Below, one piece after another: positions 35,487 to 48,111 of a stretch of DNA of 64,000 nucleotides. Every line of letters begins with the position of its first letter. The first letter of the stretch is position 1. Location of the stretch: NCBI GenBank assembly GCA_037952775.1, contig JBANAY010000003.1, forward strand, positions 28,644,001-28,708,000, written 5' to 3'. This DNA comes from Clonostachys chloroleuca (lineage: Eukaryota > Ascomycota > Sordariomycetes > Hypocreales > Bionectriaceae). A program made the translations under genes and the position numbers. Below the pieces are notes generated by a model. That model did not search any database. It saw only the letters and a program-made list of their open reading frames with translations, and was not told the DNA's origin.

Positions 35487-36515
35487 TCAATCTGTAAATT
35501 CTAGCCAGGAAGTAGGCAGGTAGCATCCCATATGATCCAGGTCTTGGGGGTCCGGATACCAGAGCTCGGCACTTCGGCCCCTGTGATCTCTTGCGACTTC
35601 AACGCGGTGTTTATACTGCTCCAATAGTTCGTCGGCTGCTTCAGAAATTATGAGCTGCTCATAGAAGAGCATTTCACCAAAAATGGCCAAATCTTCAACT
35701 CTAGAAAGGCCAGTCATCTGCACTTCGGGCCAACACATAGAGTCTAGCCATAGATAGCAAGTCTTCATTGACGCCATGAATGTCATGAGGCGTATGATGT
35801 CAATGTTTGGAATTGGTTTCACTTCAGGGTCTTCCTGGTCAAGTTCTCCATCAGGTCTATCCGACAACACGTCTAGATTGGCATATCGGAAGGCAACATT
35901 CTGAAAGGTTGAGAGGGTCTGTCGAAAAGTTGCAAATGGTGCAGCATGCTGAGGAAACGCTGTCCCCGGTTCAGGGCTTGTCCCTTCATCGACGGGCATT
36001 CCTGATATTCTTTGATCGACACGGTAAGATCTTGCGTAGTTGACGTTCTGAATGATGAGGACATCTGAGTCTGGATCATAGCGCATGGTGCGTGTGTCGA
36101 CGCCCGCGTACCACTTCTCACGATGGACGCGCATCCTTTGCGGGTATCTTTTGTATACGGTATCACAAGACTCGCGACAAACAAGACTCAGGGCCTGCAG
36201 TTGATCTTCGACAGTCCGGCCGCCCAGGACGAGGAGCGGGAAATCAGGGTCGAGGGCGAAATAGCCATCCGCGACGGTGTCAACCTCATGAAACGATTGG
36301 CCGTCGATGTATTCAGGACATGAGCTGTGGTTATCGCAGAACTTTCCAGTCTTCATGTGACATGAGTGTTTGAGTGATTGGTGGTCGTAGTAAACAGCCA
36401 CCTCTATCGTGCGGCCCTCGGGGACATGGGGCATAGCGAGAGACCATATCATCACTCGTATCTCGAAAGGCAGCTTCAAGAATCCAGTGAATGTCTGCGG
36501 CGATTTTCCATCCAT
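35487..36515 (-). CDS. 2EXR domain protein
   Basis: A fungal protein with an N-terminal 2EXR domain, an F-box-like motif of unknown function. Single exon, 342 aa. The signature is FTGFLKLPFEIRVMIWSLAM near residues 8-28, followed by RTIEVAVYY and the usual LSLVCRESCDTVY core; the C-terminal half contains YDPDSDVLIIQNV and a MKTCYLWLDS strand typical of these proteins. The first ATG is at 36515. The frame is open further upstream without an ATG, so a spliced first exon is possible. Such genes are highly expanded in filamentous ascomycetes; no function can be assigned. Confidence 0.8.
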   Translation of the reverse strand: MDGKSPQTFTGFLKLPFEIRVMIWSLAMPHVPEGRTIEVAVYYDHQSLKHSCHMKTGKFCDNHSSCPEYIDGQSFHEVDTVADGYFALDPDFPLLVLGGRTVEDQLQALSLVCRESCDTVYKRYPQRMRVHREKWYAGVDTRTMRYDPDSDVLIIQNVNYARSYRVDQRISGMPVDEGTSPEPGTAFPQHAAPFATFRQTLSTFQNVAFRYANLDVLSDRPDGELDQEDPEVKPIPNIDIIRLMTFMASMKTCYLWLDSMCWPEVQMTGLSRVEDLAIFGEMLFYEQLIISEAADELLEQYKHRVEVARDHRGRSAELWYPDPQDLDHMGCYLPTSWLEFTD

Positions 36516-38384
36516 ACTTTCTTTGGTTGGTGGCGTATTGAACAGCAGCTCTTGGCTCAATCCACGGCAAGATACGGCGAGATGGTTGCTTGAAGCTGAC
36601 TGAAAAAGATGACGGAGGAATGCAGTGAGGGGGTTTCGGATGACTTTGTTAGTGTGGGGTTTGACGCTCGATACAGGCGAGTCACGAGACAGTTTCCATC
36701 AGCCACGTTTGATAAGCGCCGTAATATTCCGTCCAGTTTCAACCCGAATCCTTTGAGAGCAAAACAAACCTCCTCACCTCTTCTCTTGATGTGAATTAAT
36801 TCAGCCATGTTGGGACGATAATCATCTATGGTAGTCACTGTAGTTCCAAAGGCTTGACTTCGAGGGAAAGAGTTTAACCGTCCTAAAGCGACCACGCATG
36901 GCTTTGGTTGAGGTCATGTAGGGGACACCATTAACTCCTTGGGTAGGCCAAAATTGATATTTGGATTTGTCTAGAATAACGTCTGAAGGAGCATGGATGT
37001 TCGCACTCGAGGACCGCCTACTACAAAAGAAAAGTGTCATGGCCTCGTATTAGCTGTGGTGATTACCACGAAAATCCATCCCTTCTTGCCTAGAGCCCTT
37101 CAGCAGAAGAGTCGATTGACCAGCCCGACCAGCCTTCAAAGCCCCGATGCTGGTAGAGACATCGCCACGCTACTCAAAGTTCCACTGGGAGTTCTGGAAG
37201 CAGAATTTCTTGAGGCAGACGGAAGACTACGCTCCGGTCTGCCCTTGCTCCTTTGTTGTATTTGCATCCCTGCAAAAATGGCTACTGTTCCCAATACCTA
37301 GGCAGTATTGAACGTATCCCAGGTTGATATTATAATAACAGACTTACATTGGCCTCAATGCCCTCCAATTGCTGCCTGGCACAATAGAGGCACCAGAGGA
37401 GCACGAAATACGACATTTTGCCATTTGTCGTATGGGGATACATATTCCGAAGTCTGTGTATGTTTGAGGCCTCCGCTGAGGTTCCAACAGCTCTCTGGGT
37501 TGACTTTTGCCAACAAGAAGCCTAGTAAGGTAACATATTCCTTCAATGCTAACATTGAAATGAGACTTCCACAGCGGAAGCGTTCGAAGCTTCGGCATCC
37601 CATTGGCTCCAGAAATTTGCCCTTTATCTCACTCTAGGGGGCGGATGAATCAAACGCCACAGGGATTAATGACGGTTGAGAGCCAACTCGTTCTTAAACG
37701 ACTCAGCCCTAGTGAGCTTTCTTGGGCTGGCGGTCTAGTCTAGGCCTACGAGGAACGGCCAACGGCATCACGGTGGATCGTATTTAATCTTACCTGCAGC
37801 CATCGCTAATTGCATGGGCGTATATGTGCGGCGACGGGGCCAACAACTGCGGCGGACTATTTTTGCCAGCGGAGCACCATTAAAGGCATATGGTGCCTCT
37901 TCGGGATGTAAGACCTGCCAGTGTCTGCCTGGTTGCTGAAAAATGGTCCCTTTTACGGCCCAGCGGCATAAACGGTTGGTCCTCACCACGGCAGTTCCAC
38001 CTCATGCGCCACAGATCTTTTGCTACCAACAAGCCCTACGCATGTCAGCATCTGTGCCATGATAGCCCAATCGGGCTACATTTTCCATTCATTCAAGCAG
38101 AGCAGTTAGCTGAACATCAGACCGCCAGAGAGACAAGGGAGAAGGTCGAAAAATGGTCGAGTTTGCTTCTTCCTGGTTGATTGTTGGCCGAAGGTCAGTT
38201 GGTGCCGTTGTCCCTACCAACTCGTGACCGCCATCTCATCCACGAATACTTAAACCAGCTTCTTTTTCGCCGTTGTGGATTTGATCCTCCCACCGCCTCT
38301 CATAGCTTCATAGCTCATCAGTCATTCTTTTTTATCAGTCAAGCACCTGCCAGCACGCAGTCCTCCACCCCTTCAACCACCAAC
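36516..38384. other. intergenic spacer
   Basis: Several short open frames occur but none has family motifs, a signal peptide or plausible splicing. The last 300 bases are the pyrimidine-rich promoter and leader of the small secreted-protein gene. Confidence 0.45.
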
Positions 38385-38894
38385 ATGCAGTTCACCAAGC
38401 TCTCCCTCATGGCTGCCGCCGTCTCCGGTGCCCTCGCCCAGCCCCAACCCACTGCCGCCCTCGTCGCGCGTCAGGATGGGTCGAAATGTTCCAGTGCCTT
38501 CGTTAATAAGGGAACATTCTTCTCCGAGATGCCTATTCCCACTGGAGACGCCGCGAGTGTCGTCGCCATGGTCACCGCGACTGACGAGTGCGAAATCCCT
38601 GCCGTGACCGGCGACAGGGCCAGCGCTTACAGCTCCTACATGTCCCAGGCGTCCAGCTGGTATCAGAAGCACCAGTCTGAGTACGCCGAGATTGTTACTG
38701 AGTGTGGCAAGGATTTTAGTGCCGCCCTGACCAGTGCCGGTTACTCCAACGTTCTGGCCGCCACGGCCTGCACCAGCATGAAATGGGGAGCCAGCGAGAC
38801 TGCGGTCTCCACCAACGGCGCCATCTCTCGCCAGGCAGGCTCTACGCTTGTTGTTGTTGGCCTCGCTGCTCTTACTGCCGTCGGGCTCCTCTAG
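38385..38894 (+). CDS. small secreted, probably GPI-anchored protein
   Basis: A 169-aa single-exon protein. The signal peptide is MQFTKLSLMAAAVSGALA, followed by LVARQ, a likely dibasic-type processing site. The mature part has four cysteines (KCSSAF, DECEIP, TECGKDF, TACTSM), suggesting two disulfides. The C-terminus has a small-residue stretch and then a hydrophobic tail LVVVGLAALTAVGLL, the layout of a GPI attachment signal. The size and pattern resemble the infection-structure-type and DUF-containing cell-wall proteins of ascomycetes, but I cannot name the family. I chose the ATG at 38385 because it opens the signal peptide. GC is higher than in the flanking DNA and codon use is strongly biased to C-ending codons, a sign of high expression. 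Confidence 0.85.
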   Translation: MQFTKLSLMAAAVSGALAQPQPTAALVARQDGSKCSSAFVNKGTFFSEMPIPTGDAASVVAMVTATDECEIPAVTGDRASAYSSYMSQASSWYQKHQSEYAEIVTECGKDFSAALTSAGYSNVLAATACTSMKWGASETAVSTNGAISRQAGSTLVVVGLAALTAVGLL

Positions 38895-39820
38895 ATGGAG
38901 CTGACATGCAATTGAGTGTTGAAAGAATGTGTTGTGTTGCAATGTCTAAAATAGGAATAAAGGCCAATGTACAAGAAAAGGGGCTTGCCAGATGATCAGA
39001 TCAGACGGTGAAGTGCTCCCCGCACTAGGTTATTCTCTATCGTGGAGGGCTATTAAATAGTTTCTATCAATCTCTTGGACTCCTACTTGGAATCAAATGG
39101 ATAAATAGACAATATTATTCTACTATGGGCGAAGACTTTTTCTTTCTTTTTTCTGGCCAAAAATGAATGCCGTAATGAGAAGACAGGCATCATAACCTAG
39201 ACAAGCATAACCGTAAACTCTATCTAAGTAATAGAAGAGCGTAAAAGCCTTTTCATGGGTCACTATGCTTCCCGGTTCGCATTTAATATGGCATTGGATC
39301 TTCGCTAATTATGAATGATTTTGGATTATTATCACATATGTAACAAGGATATCGATGTGGTGAGGAAACTCGGGGATGAAGCACTGATATGAATTTAGCT
39401 TCATCTAGAAACGGTCGAGGTTGAATTGTGTCGATTAGCTTCATCTTAAAGTTATCATGGCGTTCTTTTGATCTCATGCAAGTTGTTTTCATGGTAGCTC
39501 AAAGAATACATGGGCGCTTAGATCTTAGTCCGTGACTATCCGCCTCTTCCCGACGATGAAGCCTTTCGGATGTGGGGGTAATCGACTCAGACTGGCTTAG
39601 CTTGGCTAATATGAGTATTCCCTGACCAATGCTATGTGCATGATTGGCCAATGTCTCAGGTGGATGACGGATGCTCGCGGAGTTTCGGTTGGGAACGGAC
39701 AGTAACGGACAACCTTCTCACCACTTGGCCAGAATACAGGCCAACTTGGAGTTACCGGATAACACATGCCCAGTAGCACCCGTATCCAATCAGCCAATAT
39801 CCGGCAGCAGCTCCCCGAAG
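38895..39820. other. intergenic spacer
   Basis: No separate gene. The last 150 bases (39671-39820) are in frame with the following regulator and might be its N-terminus. Confidence 0.45.
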
Positions 39821-42344
39821 ATGCCTCTTAGCTCCATCAGGGATGACGTGGAGAAATCATCTCCGAAATCCCGCATGTTCAAGAGGAGTTACGTAGCGTG
39901 CGTGTCATGCCGGGTCCGCAAGGTTCGGTGCATTATTAATGGCGACCCTCCGTGTGCCAAATGTCACCGTGAGCACCGGGAATGCGAATTCGATCATCGG
40001 CCCAAGGCGCCGAAGCAGAGGGAACCTCCCAAATGGGCGAAGAGAGCCCATTACCGTGCGGCCGCAGTCCCACCCGAGGACGGAGAGCCATGGATTCAAG
40101 ATCATCATGGCCAGTCACCACAGTCAGATTTTGTCGCCGGCCGCGGAATACCTCCAATAGATGGAGCCACGAATGTATACAGGGTTACAGAGGATGCAAT
40201 CCACGCCCGTGCCTCCCCTCGAAGCCAGGAGTTGCTATACAATCGGGTCATAGCGACACCTCTTACCGGGACCCACGACGCCTTAGAGGTACTCTCCGAT
40301 GCCGTTCCGCGGGGAGAACCAGCTGTGGATTTGGGAGCCCAGACCGTAACGCCTTCACTATCACACAACTCGGCGCCGTCGCCTGCTCAAGGACCTACAG
40401 TCATTCCTACTACTACCGGGGGGCTTGGATTCACAGTATCGGTTCTTTCTAGCCCCGACGAGGCGACACTTGACTTGTGGGACAGGTCAAGGTTTGTCCG
40501 TCAAGGGTGGTTCACGGCCCAAGAAGCTGTCACGTACATCGACCTGTGAGTAAGCTGCTTAAAGATCTAATATGCTGCTCTAAAATCTGACCCTAACAGC
40601 TTCTACAAATATCTCTCGCCCTTGTCCGCGGTCATTCTCGATGACTTCTGCAGCCACTCAACCCATAGCAGATTGGTGACCGAGGAAGCCATGCTTTGCT
40701 GCACAATCCTCATGATTTCATCCCGCTTCTTCATGCTGCCCGGAGCAGGGGGCCTCTCGCGGTCTCATTTGATACACCACCGACTCTGGAACTTCTGCGA
40801 ATCACTAATCAAGCGCATCATGCTCGGTCAAGAAAAACATTCGAGTTGGAGAATGAGAGTCGTTGGGACCATCGAAAGCCTCATGCTCATATCTGACTGG
40901 CACCCTCGGGCGATACATTTCCCCCCTGAAACAGAGGGATGGGACGTATTTCTTATTTCTCCTGATTATGACCGCACCAATCGTATAAGAAACCAGGGCG
41001 AGGAGCCTCTGATTCGATGGCGCGAGGACGTGTTTGAGCCAGCCAAGAGAGCGAGCCGTATGTCTTGGATGCTCCTTGGTATGGCCAGTAGTCTCGCGTA
41101 CGAAATCGGGATACTCTCCAGCCCAGACCAGCAGAAGGTATACGATCCTTCGGACCCGAATGAACAAAGACACATCCGCGTCCAGAAGCTTCTCTACACA
41201 TATATTTCTCAGACGGCAATCAAGTTGAATATGCCTTCCCCTTTCCCTGACAATATAATACATACAGCCTCCCGATCCACCTTCGATCAGTCACTCCCCC
41301 TGTCGTATCAGCCATGGTCAGCCTATATGGACCTCAACTCCGAGCTGATTCGACTGTCTCGCACGGCCTCCAGCATGTTTTTCCAGACGCCTGCCCAGCT
41401 TCAGGCGATTGTCTCGGGTGATCACCATCTTGACCTTCTTGAGCATTTCTCTGGTTCCTTGACTCGCTGGCTAGAGAGAGCTGAAACAATATTCCACCGT
41501 AAGTCGCTAACATCAAATACAACTCTTCACCTCCCCCGTGTCTAGTTCAATCATATCTTAGTTCTCCAGCTAGAGCCGAAAATAACAATACTGCCTTCCA
41601 GATATACGTCAGCCCTTGCGGGACTGCCTACTCATTGAGTACCACCACCTCAAAATCCTGACCGGCGCAGTCGCTATCCAGTCTGTGGTGGCAAAGGCGT
41701 CGGCATCTGGCATAGACGGCAACGCCAAAGGCATAGAAGAAATCAACCTTGCTATGTTCTTAACACCGCGGGACGCCAAGTTCCTGCAGCAAGTGATCCG
41801 GGATTGCAAAAAGCTGCTCCATATCGCTACACACTCAATTTTCCATACACAATTCCCGTACGCACCGGCGCGAATCAAGATCAGTGTCATCTCGACATCA
41901 GTCTTCCTTCTCAAGGCCCTGAGCATCGGCTCATCCAGTGCAGACGTACACCAAGCATTAGAGTCGCTAGATCAGTGCACCCAGATGTTAAAATCGTCTC
42001 CACCAGACGATACTGACTTTGCCATGCGATATGCTACGCTCATCGAGAAATACACGGCAAACATCCGGGATCGTCTCGTTCCACATTCAGCTGCATCGGG
42101 CTCTATGCTACACGCTCCAGCTACAGATGGGTTCCAGTCTCAACAGACTGGCCTCCCTCTTCCTATCCAAAATCTCTCGACTGAGGCCTATAATGATTCT
42201 GAGATCGGGGATTCAGTCAACTCCTGGATATCATTCCCTTTCGACTCCAGCATCGCTCCTTTTAACCAAGAACAAGACACTCAGCTCTCGCTTGGTCTGG
42301 ATCTTGACTCGCTAGATTTCCTCTGGAATCTACCTTTATCGTGA
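39821..42344 (+). CDS. Zn2Cys6 transcription factor
   Basis: A nuclear regulator with exons 39821..40545, 40600..41498 and 41602..42344, giving 788 aa. The zinc cluster is CVSCRVRKVRC followed by CAKCHREHREC, near residues 26-54. The regulatory region begins about 230 and includes FYKYLSPLSAVILDDF and a long helical middle with MSWMLLGMASSLAYEIGI. The C-terminus is acidic/hydrophobic (LDLDSLDFLWNLP), a plausible activation domain. The ATG at 39821 has A at -3; an in-frame ATG at 39671 would add 50 residues. The frame is intact. It could serve the adjacent SDR or act elsewhere; the neighbourhood does not decide. Confidence 0.88.
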
Positions 42345-43714
42345 GCTTGTAGCAAATGGAACCCATTGGAGAGGCCAGGGGAAAACCTTAGATGTAGTGA
42401 CCAGAATATCAGCAAGTTCTTGATCTTACTTAAAATTGTTTAAACTGCTCGTTGGTTATGTACCACACCCTCGCAAAGAGGGAAGTACCGCACGTGTGCA
42501 ATATGTGGTTAACAATATTATAATTGACATTCTGATGACTACTAAGTGATGCAGTTCTAGAAGCATCCTGTTATATGAGCGGCGCTGTAGGAAGATGACC
42601 AAAGAAATGGTCGGAAGCAAGACATGAAGGCACGCGTGTGTGACGCGCCTCATCCCTCTCCGCATGAACGCGTGACTAGCCCCTGTTTACAGCCGCATTT
42701 AGGTGTCCCACCATGATTCCTTCAAGTCCTGTGTCTTGGAAAAAGGCGATGGCTTCAACCCCGGCGCCTACCCTATACTACTCGGATAGCGCCGACAATA
42801 AACAAAAACAATGAATAATAATGAATAATCACCATCATCATTATGTCTCTAGATGGCACACCCATAGGGGGTTTCTTTTGTATGAATATCTTGCAGTTTA
42901 ACTAGTTTACGAGGGAAGTTCACTGGGATCATGAAGTTTCATCATCCTGCGAGTAGTGTTTTCTCTATGGACGATGGCTATACGCTTCCTAAATGAACCC
43001 AACAAATTGTTTTCGTTGTCAAATAATGATCCGGAGCAATTTGACATGGATGAACGACTACGGACATCATAAGAGTAATTATTGTAGGTTTATATCCTAT
43101 CATTTCGAATAACTCAAACCACAAGGACTAGTCTTGCCATCCAAACACAGCTAAGATGTGCAATGGCATTTTCGTAAGTCTAGGGGTTCCTACATAAGGT
43201 TTTAAGCCAAATTCCGAAGTATTAGCGAATTAACAAAAACGCGTCTAATAAAGCGCGTTTGTTTGATCAGCCTTTTCCGAGTTAGGTGTTTCTCGCTGAG
43301 TTATTATTTTTTGTCTCATGCCCTACATTATCCACCCGTTCAGATGCATATGTATTCACGTATTTATTTTTACCGCTTATTAATAGAGCTACGCCGTAGG
43401 CCTAAAATGATAAAAAAGATATATTGCACAAAAAAGGTAGATACTTATGAAGAATTATTTCATAACGGAAGCTATCCCACAAAAAATACTACATGACGCA
43501 CTTTGCAAAATAAATCCTCAGCGGTTGATCAACTATTTAAATAAGCATTGCATCATCTACAACCTTCTGCAGAACGAGATATAAATAGAAACAATACACC
43601 CGCAAACTTTCCCCTAGAGTTTATTATCAAAAACATTCTATCCTCGGAAATAAGCCTGATTCTTCCTGAGCTACTGCACAACTGATAGATGATGAGACAG
43701 TGTTGATGGCATTT
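42345..43714. other. AT-rich intergenic spacer
   Basis: No gene is supported. The AT content rises markedly from about 43200 to 43700, just beyond the 3' end of the SDR gene. Confidence 0.5.
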
Positions 43715-44895
43715 TCACAGGTCATGCAGCGTCGGAAGGCCGTGTTCCAAGAGGTACCTATTGACCTCCTTGGTTGTCGTGTCCCACAAAGCTTGAGCCT
43801 GCTTCTCGTCTTGCGCTATGCGAAGCGGATCTTGGACTTTTCCAACCGGCTCAAGGTATTTTCCCTTGTACACCTCAGGTTGCCTCCAGACCTCTGGGGC
43901 CGTGGCCGCGAAGAGAGAGGTAAACGATCCCTCATCGAGAGTCAACATCACCTGTCTCATGAGCGGTTGGAGGAATCCTGAGAAAATGCTGACAGCATTG
44001 TCACTCTTGACCGCCCCCGGATTCAGAGAGAGCGAGATTATAGGCACACCGAGTTTGTCAAGTCGGCGCTGAAGCTCCTGAGCAAACATGATATTGGCCA
44101 TCTTGGCTAGGGAGTAATGCAGGATCTTGATAGTGAACATATGTCTGAACACATACCGATACTTCCATGGTTCATACGGAAGATTGCCTTTCAGAAAATC
44201 TGGTTTGGAAAAGTCGATTTTGTATCCCGGTGGAAGAAACGTATGGCTAGCGCTTGATGAGACCGTAACAACTCGTACATCCGAGTCCTTTTCGGCGGCG
44301 GCTTTCTTCAGTAGCGAAAGAAGCCCGTTAGTGAGGACGAAGTGGCCAACATGGCTATTTGAAATGTTAGAAAAGACCGCGGACGATTAGGTGTAAAGGA
44401 GTCATACCACACTGCCATGGTCATCTCCCATCCCGCGTCAGTCAATTCGATTTCATTTGTAGCGAGACCGGCATTATTTACTTCATTTGCGTTAGACATA
44501 AATCAGAAAGGCGGGTGACAAAGTGAAAACTTACTAAGAATATCAATCTTCTGTTCCTTTCCCTCTAATTCCTTGACTGCCTCCTGCACGCTGCTCAACT
44601 TGCTAAGGTCTAATGGTAACCATATGAGTCGCTCCTCCGCAATAGTAGGATGGAGAGACAAAACAGTCTTCTTCGCGTCATCGGCCTTTGCCTTGGTCCT
44701 CGCGCCCATATAGACCTTGGCACCATGTAATGCTAGGTGCAGGGCGGTGTAGAGGCCTATGCCTGAGCTACGAAGCCAAGTCAGCTGGGTTCCGTCAAGC
44801 GGGTGAATTTGAAAGATTTACTTAGAACCTGTCACAACTGCAACTTTCCCCTCCAGGTTCGGTGTGTCGTTATAAGGGGCCCACCTGGCTCCCAT
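43715..44895 (-). CDS. short-chain dehydrogenase/reductase
   Basis: An NAD(P)-dependent oxidoreductase of the SDR family, retinol-dehydrogenase-like. Minus-strand exons are 44895..44822, 44767..44535, 44480..44408 and 44354..43715, giving 339 aa. The nucleotide loop is VVTGSNSGIGLYTALHLA near residues 19-36 (assembled across an intron), the NNAG motif is in DILINNAGL, the catalytic Ser is in VVTVSSSASH and the Tyr/Lys pair is YSLAK. Substrate determinants are not recognisable. It could supply ketone/alcohol chemistry to the nearby PKS cluster, but a general detoxification role is equally likely. It lies 0.7 kb from a divergently transcribed Zn2Cys6 gene. Confidence 0.9.
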
Positions 44896-45580
44896 CGTGA
44901 TTGATCGTTTCGTTTCGATTGAGTTGAAGTTTGCACAGCTCGTGTTCCACAGATAGCCCAGGTGGAAGAAGAGAAGTACCGCCTGGCTGGCCTTTTCTAC
45001 ATTGAATACGCTACTAAACTAAACTGACCTGGAAGACCCTTACAAATATGATAAAGCCATGTTCTCGTAATTGCCGGTTGCAATTGGTACCTTTGGCAGG
45101 AAGGCTCAGTGACATTTCGATGAAGGGCTGACAAATGGACCAGCCGAGAATATTGATAATATAGCCACCGGGGCTTTGACTTATGGTACCCATCGGAACT
45201 CATTATGCTTGGTAATGTAGTGATATCAATAAGTTGACAGCGGAAATGTGATCTTTCATTGAAGACATGATCAGGAGTGTTGGACCATCCCCTCCCTGAT
45301 TGGATAGTTTTCCCCAACGGCAAGAATCAACGAGAGTGGCGCTAGTAGAGATAGGACCTGAGCAATGCCACCCTTCTTAAAAAAGAACTAGTGCAGGCGA
45401 GACTCAGAACATGATTGGATGAATCTGCTCCAGGGCAGGAATCAGCGAAGAAGAGTTAATCATGACGGAGTTCCGGAAGTCAGTGCTTATTAACCAGCGC
45501 CTCTGCTAGCCTGGACCGTTGGTTTCGGCCCTCATCATCAAATCGTGTGCCGGGTCTTTGCTACCCATGGATCACTACTC
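44896..45580. other. divergent spacer, SDR and Zn2Cys6 gene
   Basis: Shared upstream region of the SDR (minus) and a regulator (plus). Two related segments around GATTGGAT...CAACGGCAAGAATCA (45297) and GATTGGAT...CAGGGCAGGAATCA (45414) suggest a short diverged duplication. No gene. Confidence 0.35.
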
Positions 45581-47371
45581 ATGGATGAGACTCAAATCTT
45601 AGCGAGGAGGTCCTGCGGAACTTGCAGAGGTAATGAACACTCGCATGCTAAGAACGTGGCGTGACGGGCTTGCTGACATATACATGCCCAGACCGACGAA
45701 TCCGATGCGACCTAGGACTGCCCACCTGCGCAAATTGTGCCAAGGCAAATCAAGAATGCCAGGGATACGGCCTCCGTTTGTCTTGGCCGCGGCCTGGGGA
45801 CAAGAGAAGAACCATCCTGGTAGACACACCGTCTAAGAATAGACTTACTGCAGATCCCCTCCAACACAACGGGGGAGACTGGCCTTTTGTCAATATGCAC
45901 TCTTGGCACATATCGTCCTGGTTTAATTTAGTGGAGGGGAGAATGGAGGGTAAGAAGACCTCCGTCATACTCTTCAATGTCTTTTTTCTCTCTCCGTCTT
46001 CTATCTGTTAAGAATTCTAACGATTCATTGATAGCGCCATATCAAAGAGTAAATGAGGCTCCATCGCCGAGGACCACGTCGCTCTCATTGATAGAGAAGA
46101 ACGAGTCAACATTGCTCCACTACTGTATGTGACTCGGTTATTTGTGCAATCATGGGATTAACAAGCTCTGAAGATATGCAAGAAGGCCACCGCTTTCTCT
46201 TAACTCCTCCTTTAGGGTCCTTACCACGTCTTCTCCTCCAAATCGGTCTCTCAGACTTCTCATCGTCTTCGAGAGCAGTCTTTAACGGTATTTTGGCGCT
46301 CTCTTGTCTGCATTTGTGGGGAGATAGGTATGCTTCAGTAATTAAAGCAAAGGCAATTTCGCTGCTCCGAGCCTCGTTGAACCCAGAAAGCTCCATCAAG
46401 ATTGCCGTAAGCAATCTCGTCGCTAGTATGCTCCTCTATCTTTACGAAGTACGTCTTTACCTTCTGCATGGTTTATAGTGACCGCTAAACACATATATTA
46501 GACTGTCCACCCATCTTCCTCACATGCTTGGGCAGTGTACTTGTGCGGAGTCAAAAGAATCGCGCAGTCTAAGATTGTGACTGAGAGCACCAAATCTGCA
46601 CACCCTCAAATCGTGTTTAACTGGGTGTACTACCACGAAACCATTGCCCAGTTTGGGCAATTGTATTGGACACAGAAGCATCCTTCGCCCGTCTGTCGCG
46701 GAAAGTCATCGAAGGAATTGAGTCAAGGCCCAGACGTGTCGGAAATAGTAAGTCTCCTTCAATCTTAATAGCCTTTGCATCGTCTCACATAATTTCTTGT
46801 AGGATCCCGGTATGATTGGCTGTTCCATTGACGTATTAGAGGGCATGTCGACAATTTTTGATATTGCCATGCGGCCAGAAGTTTCATTCTCCAAGCGACA
46901 AGAGCTCCTCGGCGTTGAATCGCAGCTTAGACGCATGATCTCGGCTCTTCCCAAGCTCACAAATAGTGACGAAACATTTTCCAGCTTGCATGCGACCACT
47001 CAGATTCACTGCATCGCAGCATTAATCTACATGAATCGTGCAACGCTGGGCTATGATGGAACGGAGCCTTCGCACCAAGCCCTGGTTGAGAAAGGTCTAG
47101 AAGCATTAAGTAGCATAGTCCCCCCTGCGAAACTCCCTGGGCTTTATTTATAATAGGCTGCGAGGTCAGGTTAGATCTGCGGCGATTGGTAATTCTAGAG
47201 ATCATCTCGCGATCAAAGCAAGAATCCAGAACCGGACACCTAGATGTAGTTAAGGGCCTCATGGAAGCAGTTTGGAACTACGACGATCTTGATCCAGATT
47301 TGAGGCTTGATTATAATAAGAAATTGCTGAGCATTGTTCGGGAAGCTCCGTGGATGCCACCCTTTGTCTAG
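45581..47371 (+). pseudogene. Zn2Cys6 transcription factor, two frame breaks
   Basis: A nuclear regulator of about 511 aa once frame is kept. Exons: 45581..45629, 45692..45949, 46035..46448, 46502..46747 and 46803..47371. The zinc cluster spans the first intron: CGTC, RRIRCDLGLPTCANC and KANQECQGYG near residues 12-39. The downstream region has ALFNGILALSCLHL-like composition (here AVFNGILALSCLHLWG) of the fungal-specific factor domain. Two breaks are seen: between LLHY and the CDSVICAIM frame near 46115-46130 (one base too many), and at the C6 run 47120..47125 (one base too few), after which ALFIIGCEVRLD continues. They cancel in total length. Sequence error or recent decay are both possible. 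It is convergent with the next regulator. Confidence 0.65.
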
Positions 47372-48111
47372 CTTGGAGATGACTTGGTTGAGCCAGCTTT
47401 ATTCTGAAATCAAAATGTTATATACCTTTTTTTTGATATCTTGGTATTTATATTTATGTTATTAATAGTTACTTGGGTAAATGATAACACAATATCTTTT
47501 CTAAATTCCGGTTCAACTTCTTAATTAATGTATGAGGTAAGTTAGTCAAGAAATCATAATACATAATAGAAAGCCAAACCTCTTTCGAAAAGCCAAATTG
47601 CTTGAAACATCAAGAAGTGATAACTCACACTCTCTCCCGACTCTTCACCGTTTCAGACATGTGCACATCATTCCAAACGGCGTTTTAAAGAACACACATC
47701 GAACGAGCTTGATTTTGATAGTAAAAAGACTACATCCTGAGTGTCGGGGGCACATAATAATGTCTGCACCTAACCATCCTACGCTATAAGTGCGAGCATG
47801 CAAAGCTTCACTTAGCTATGTGTATACTGGGGGTTAAAAAATCGGATAGACGCTTTCATTCTATCTGAAGAAGCAAAGTCCAGAGGCTTCTCTTTGAATA
47901 AAATACCTCGGAGCTTGAAGTATCACTTTTCAACGTGATATCTCCATAGTCTAATAATCTAATCTATGACCTTTGTGTTTACGCGATTCATTCTAGGAAA
48001 TTCATTTCCTCATTTCATTCCCTTTCCGATTCCGCTGGGCTGCAACAGATATCTGACTGTTCGCACCACTACCTGACTCCTGTCACTGTACATACCGGTG
48101 ATAACAAAGTC
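47372..48111. other. convergent intergenic spacer
   Basis: AT-rich 3' flanks of two convergent regulator genes; no gene seen. Confidence 0.5.

Noticed and set aside
36557..36895. 112-codon minus-strand open frame upstream of the 2EXR gene
   Set aside because: No motif, overlaps the likely leader of the 2EXR gene in another frame, and composition is not protein-like.
36993..37637. Two adjacent plus-strand open frames of about 100 codons
   Set aside because: Overlapped by equally long frames on the other strand, no recognisable domain, no signal peptide and no plausible splicing between them.
46125..46165. An intron (GTATGT or GTGACT to AACAAG) to explain the first break in the 45.6-kb regulator
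   Set aside because: Phase does not fit for the first donor, and the branch site would be only a few bases from the acceptor for the second; a single-base break is simpler.
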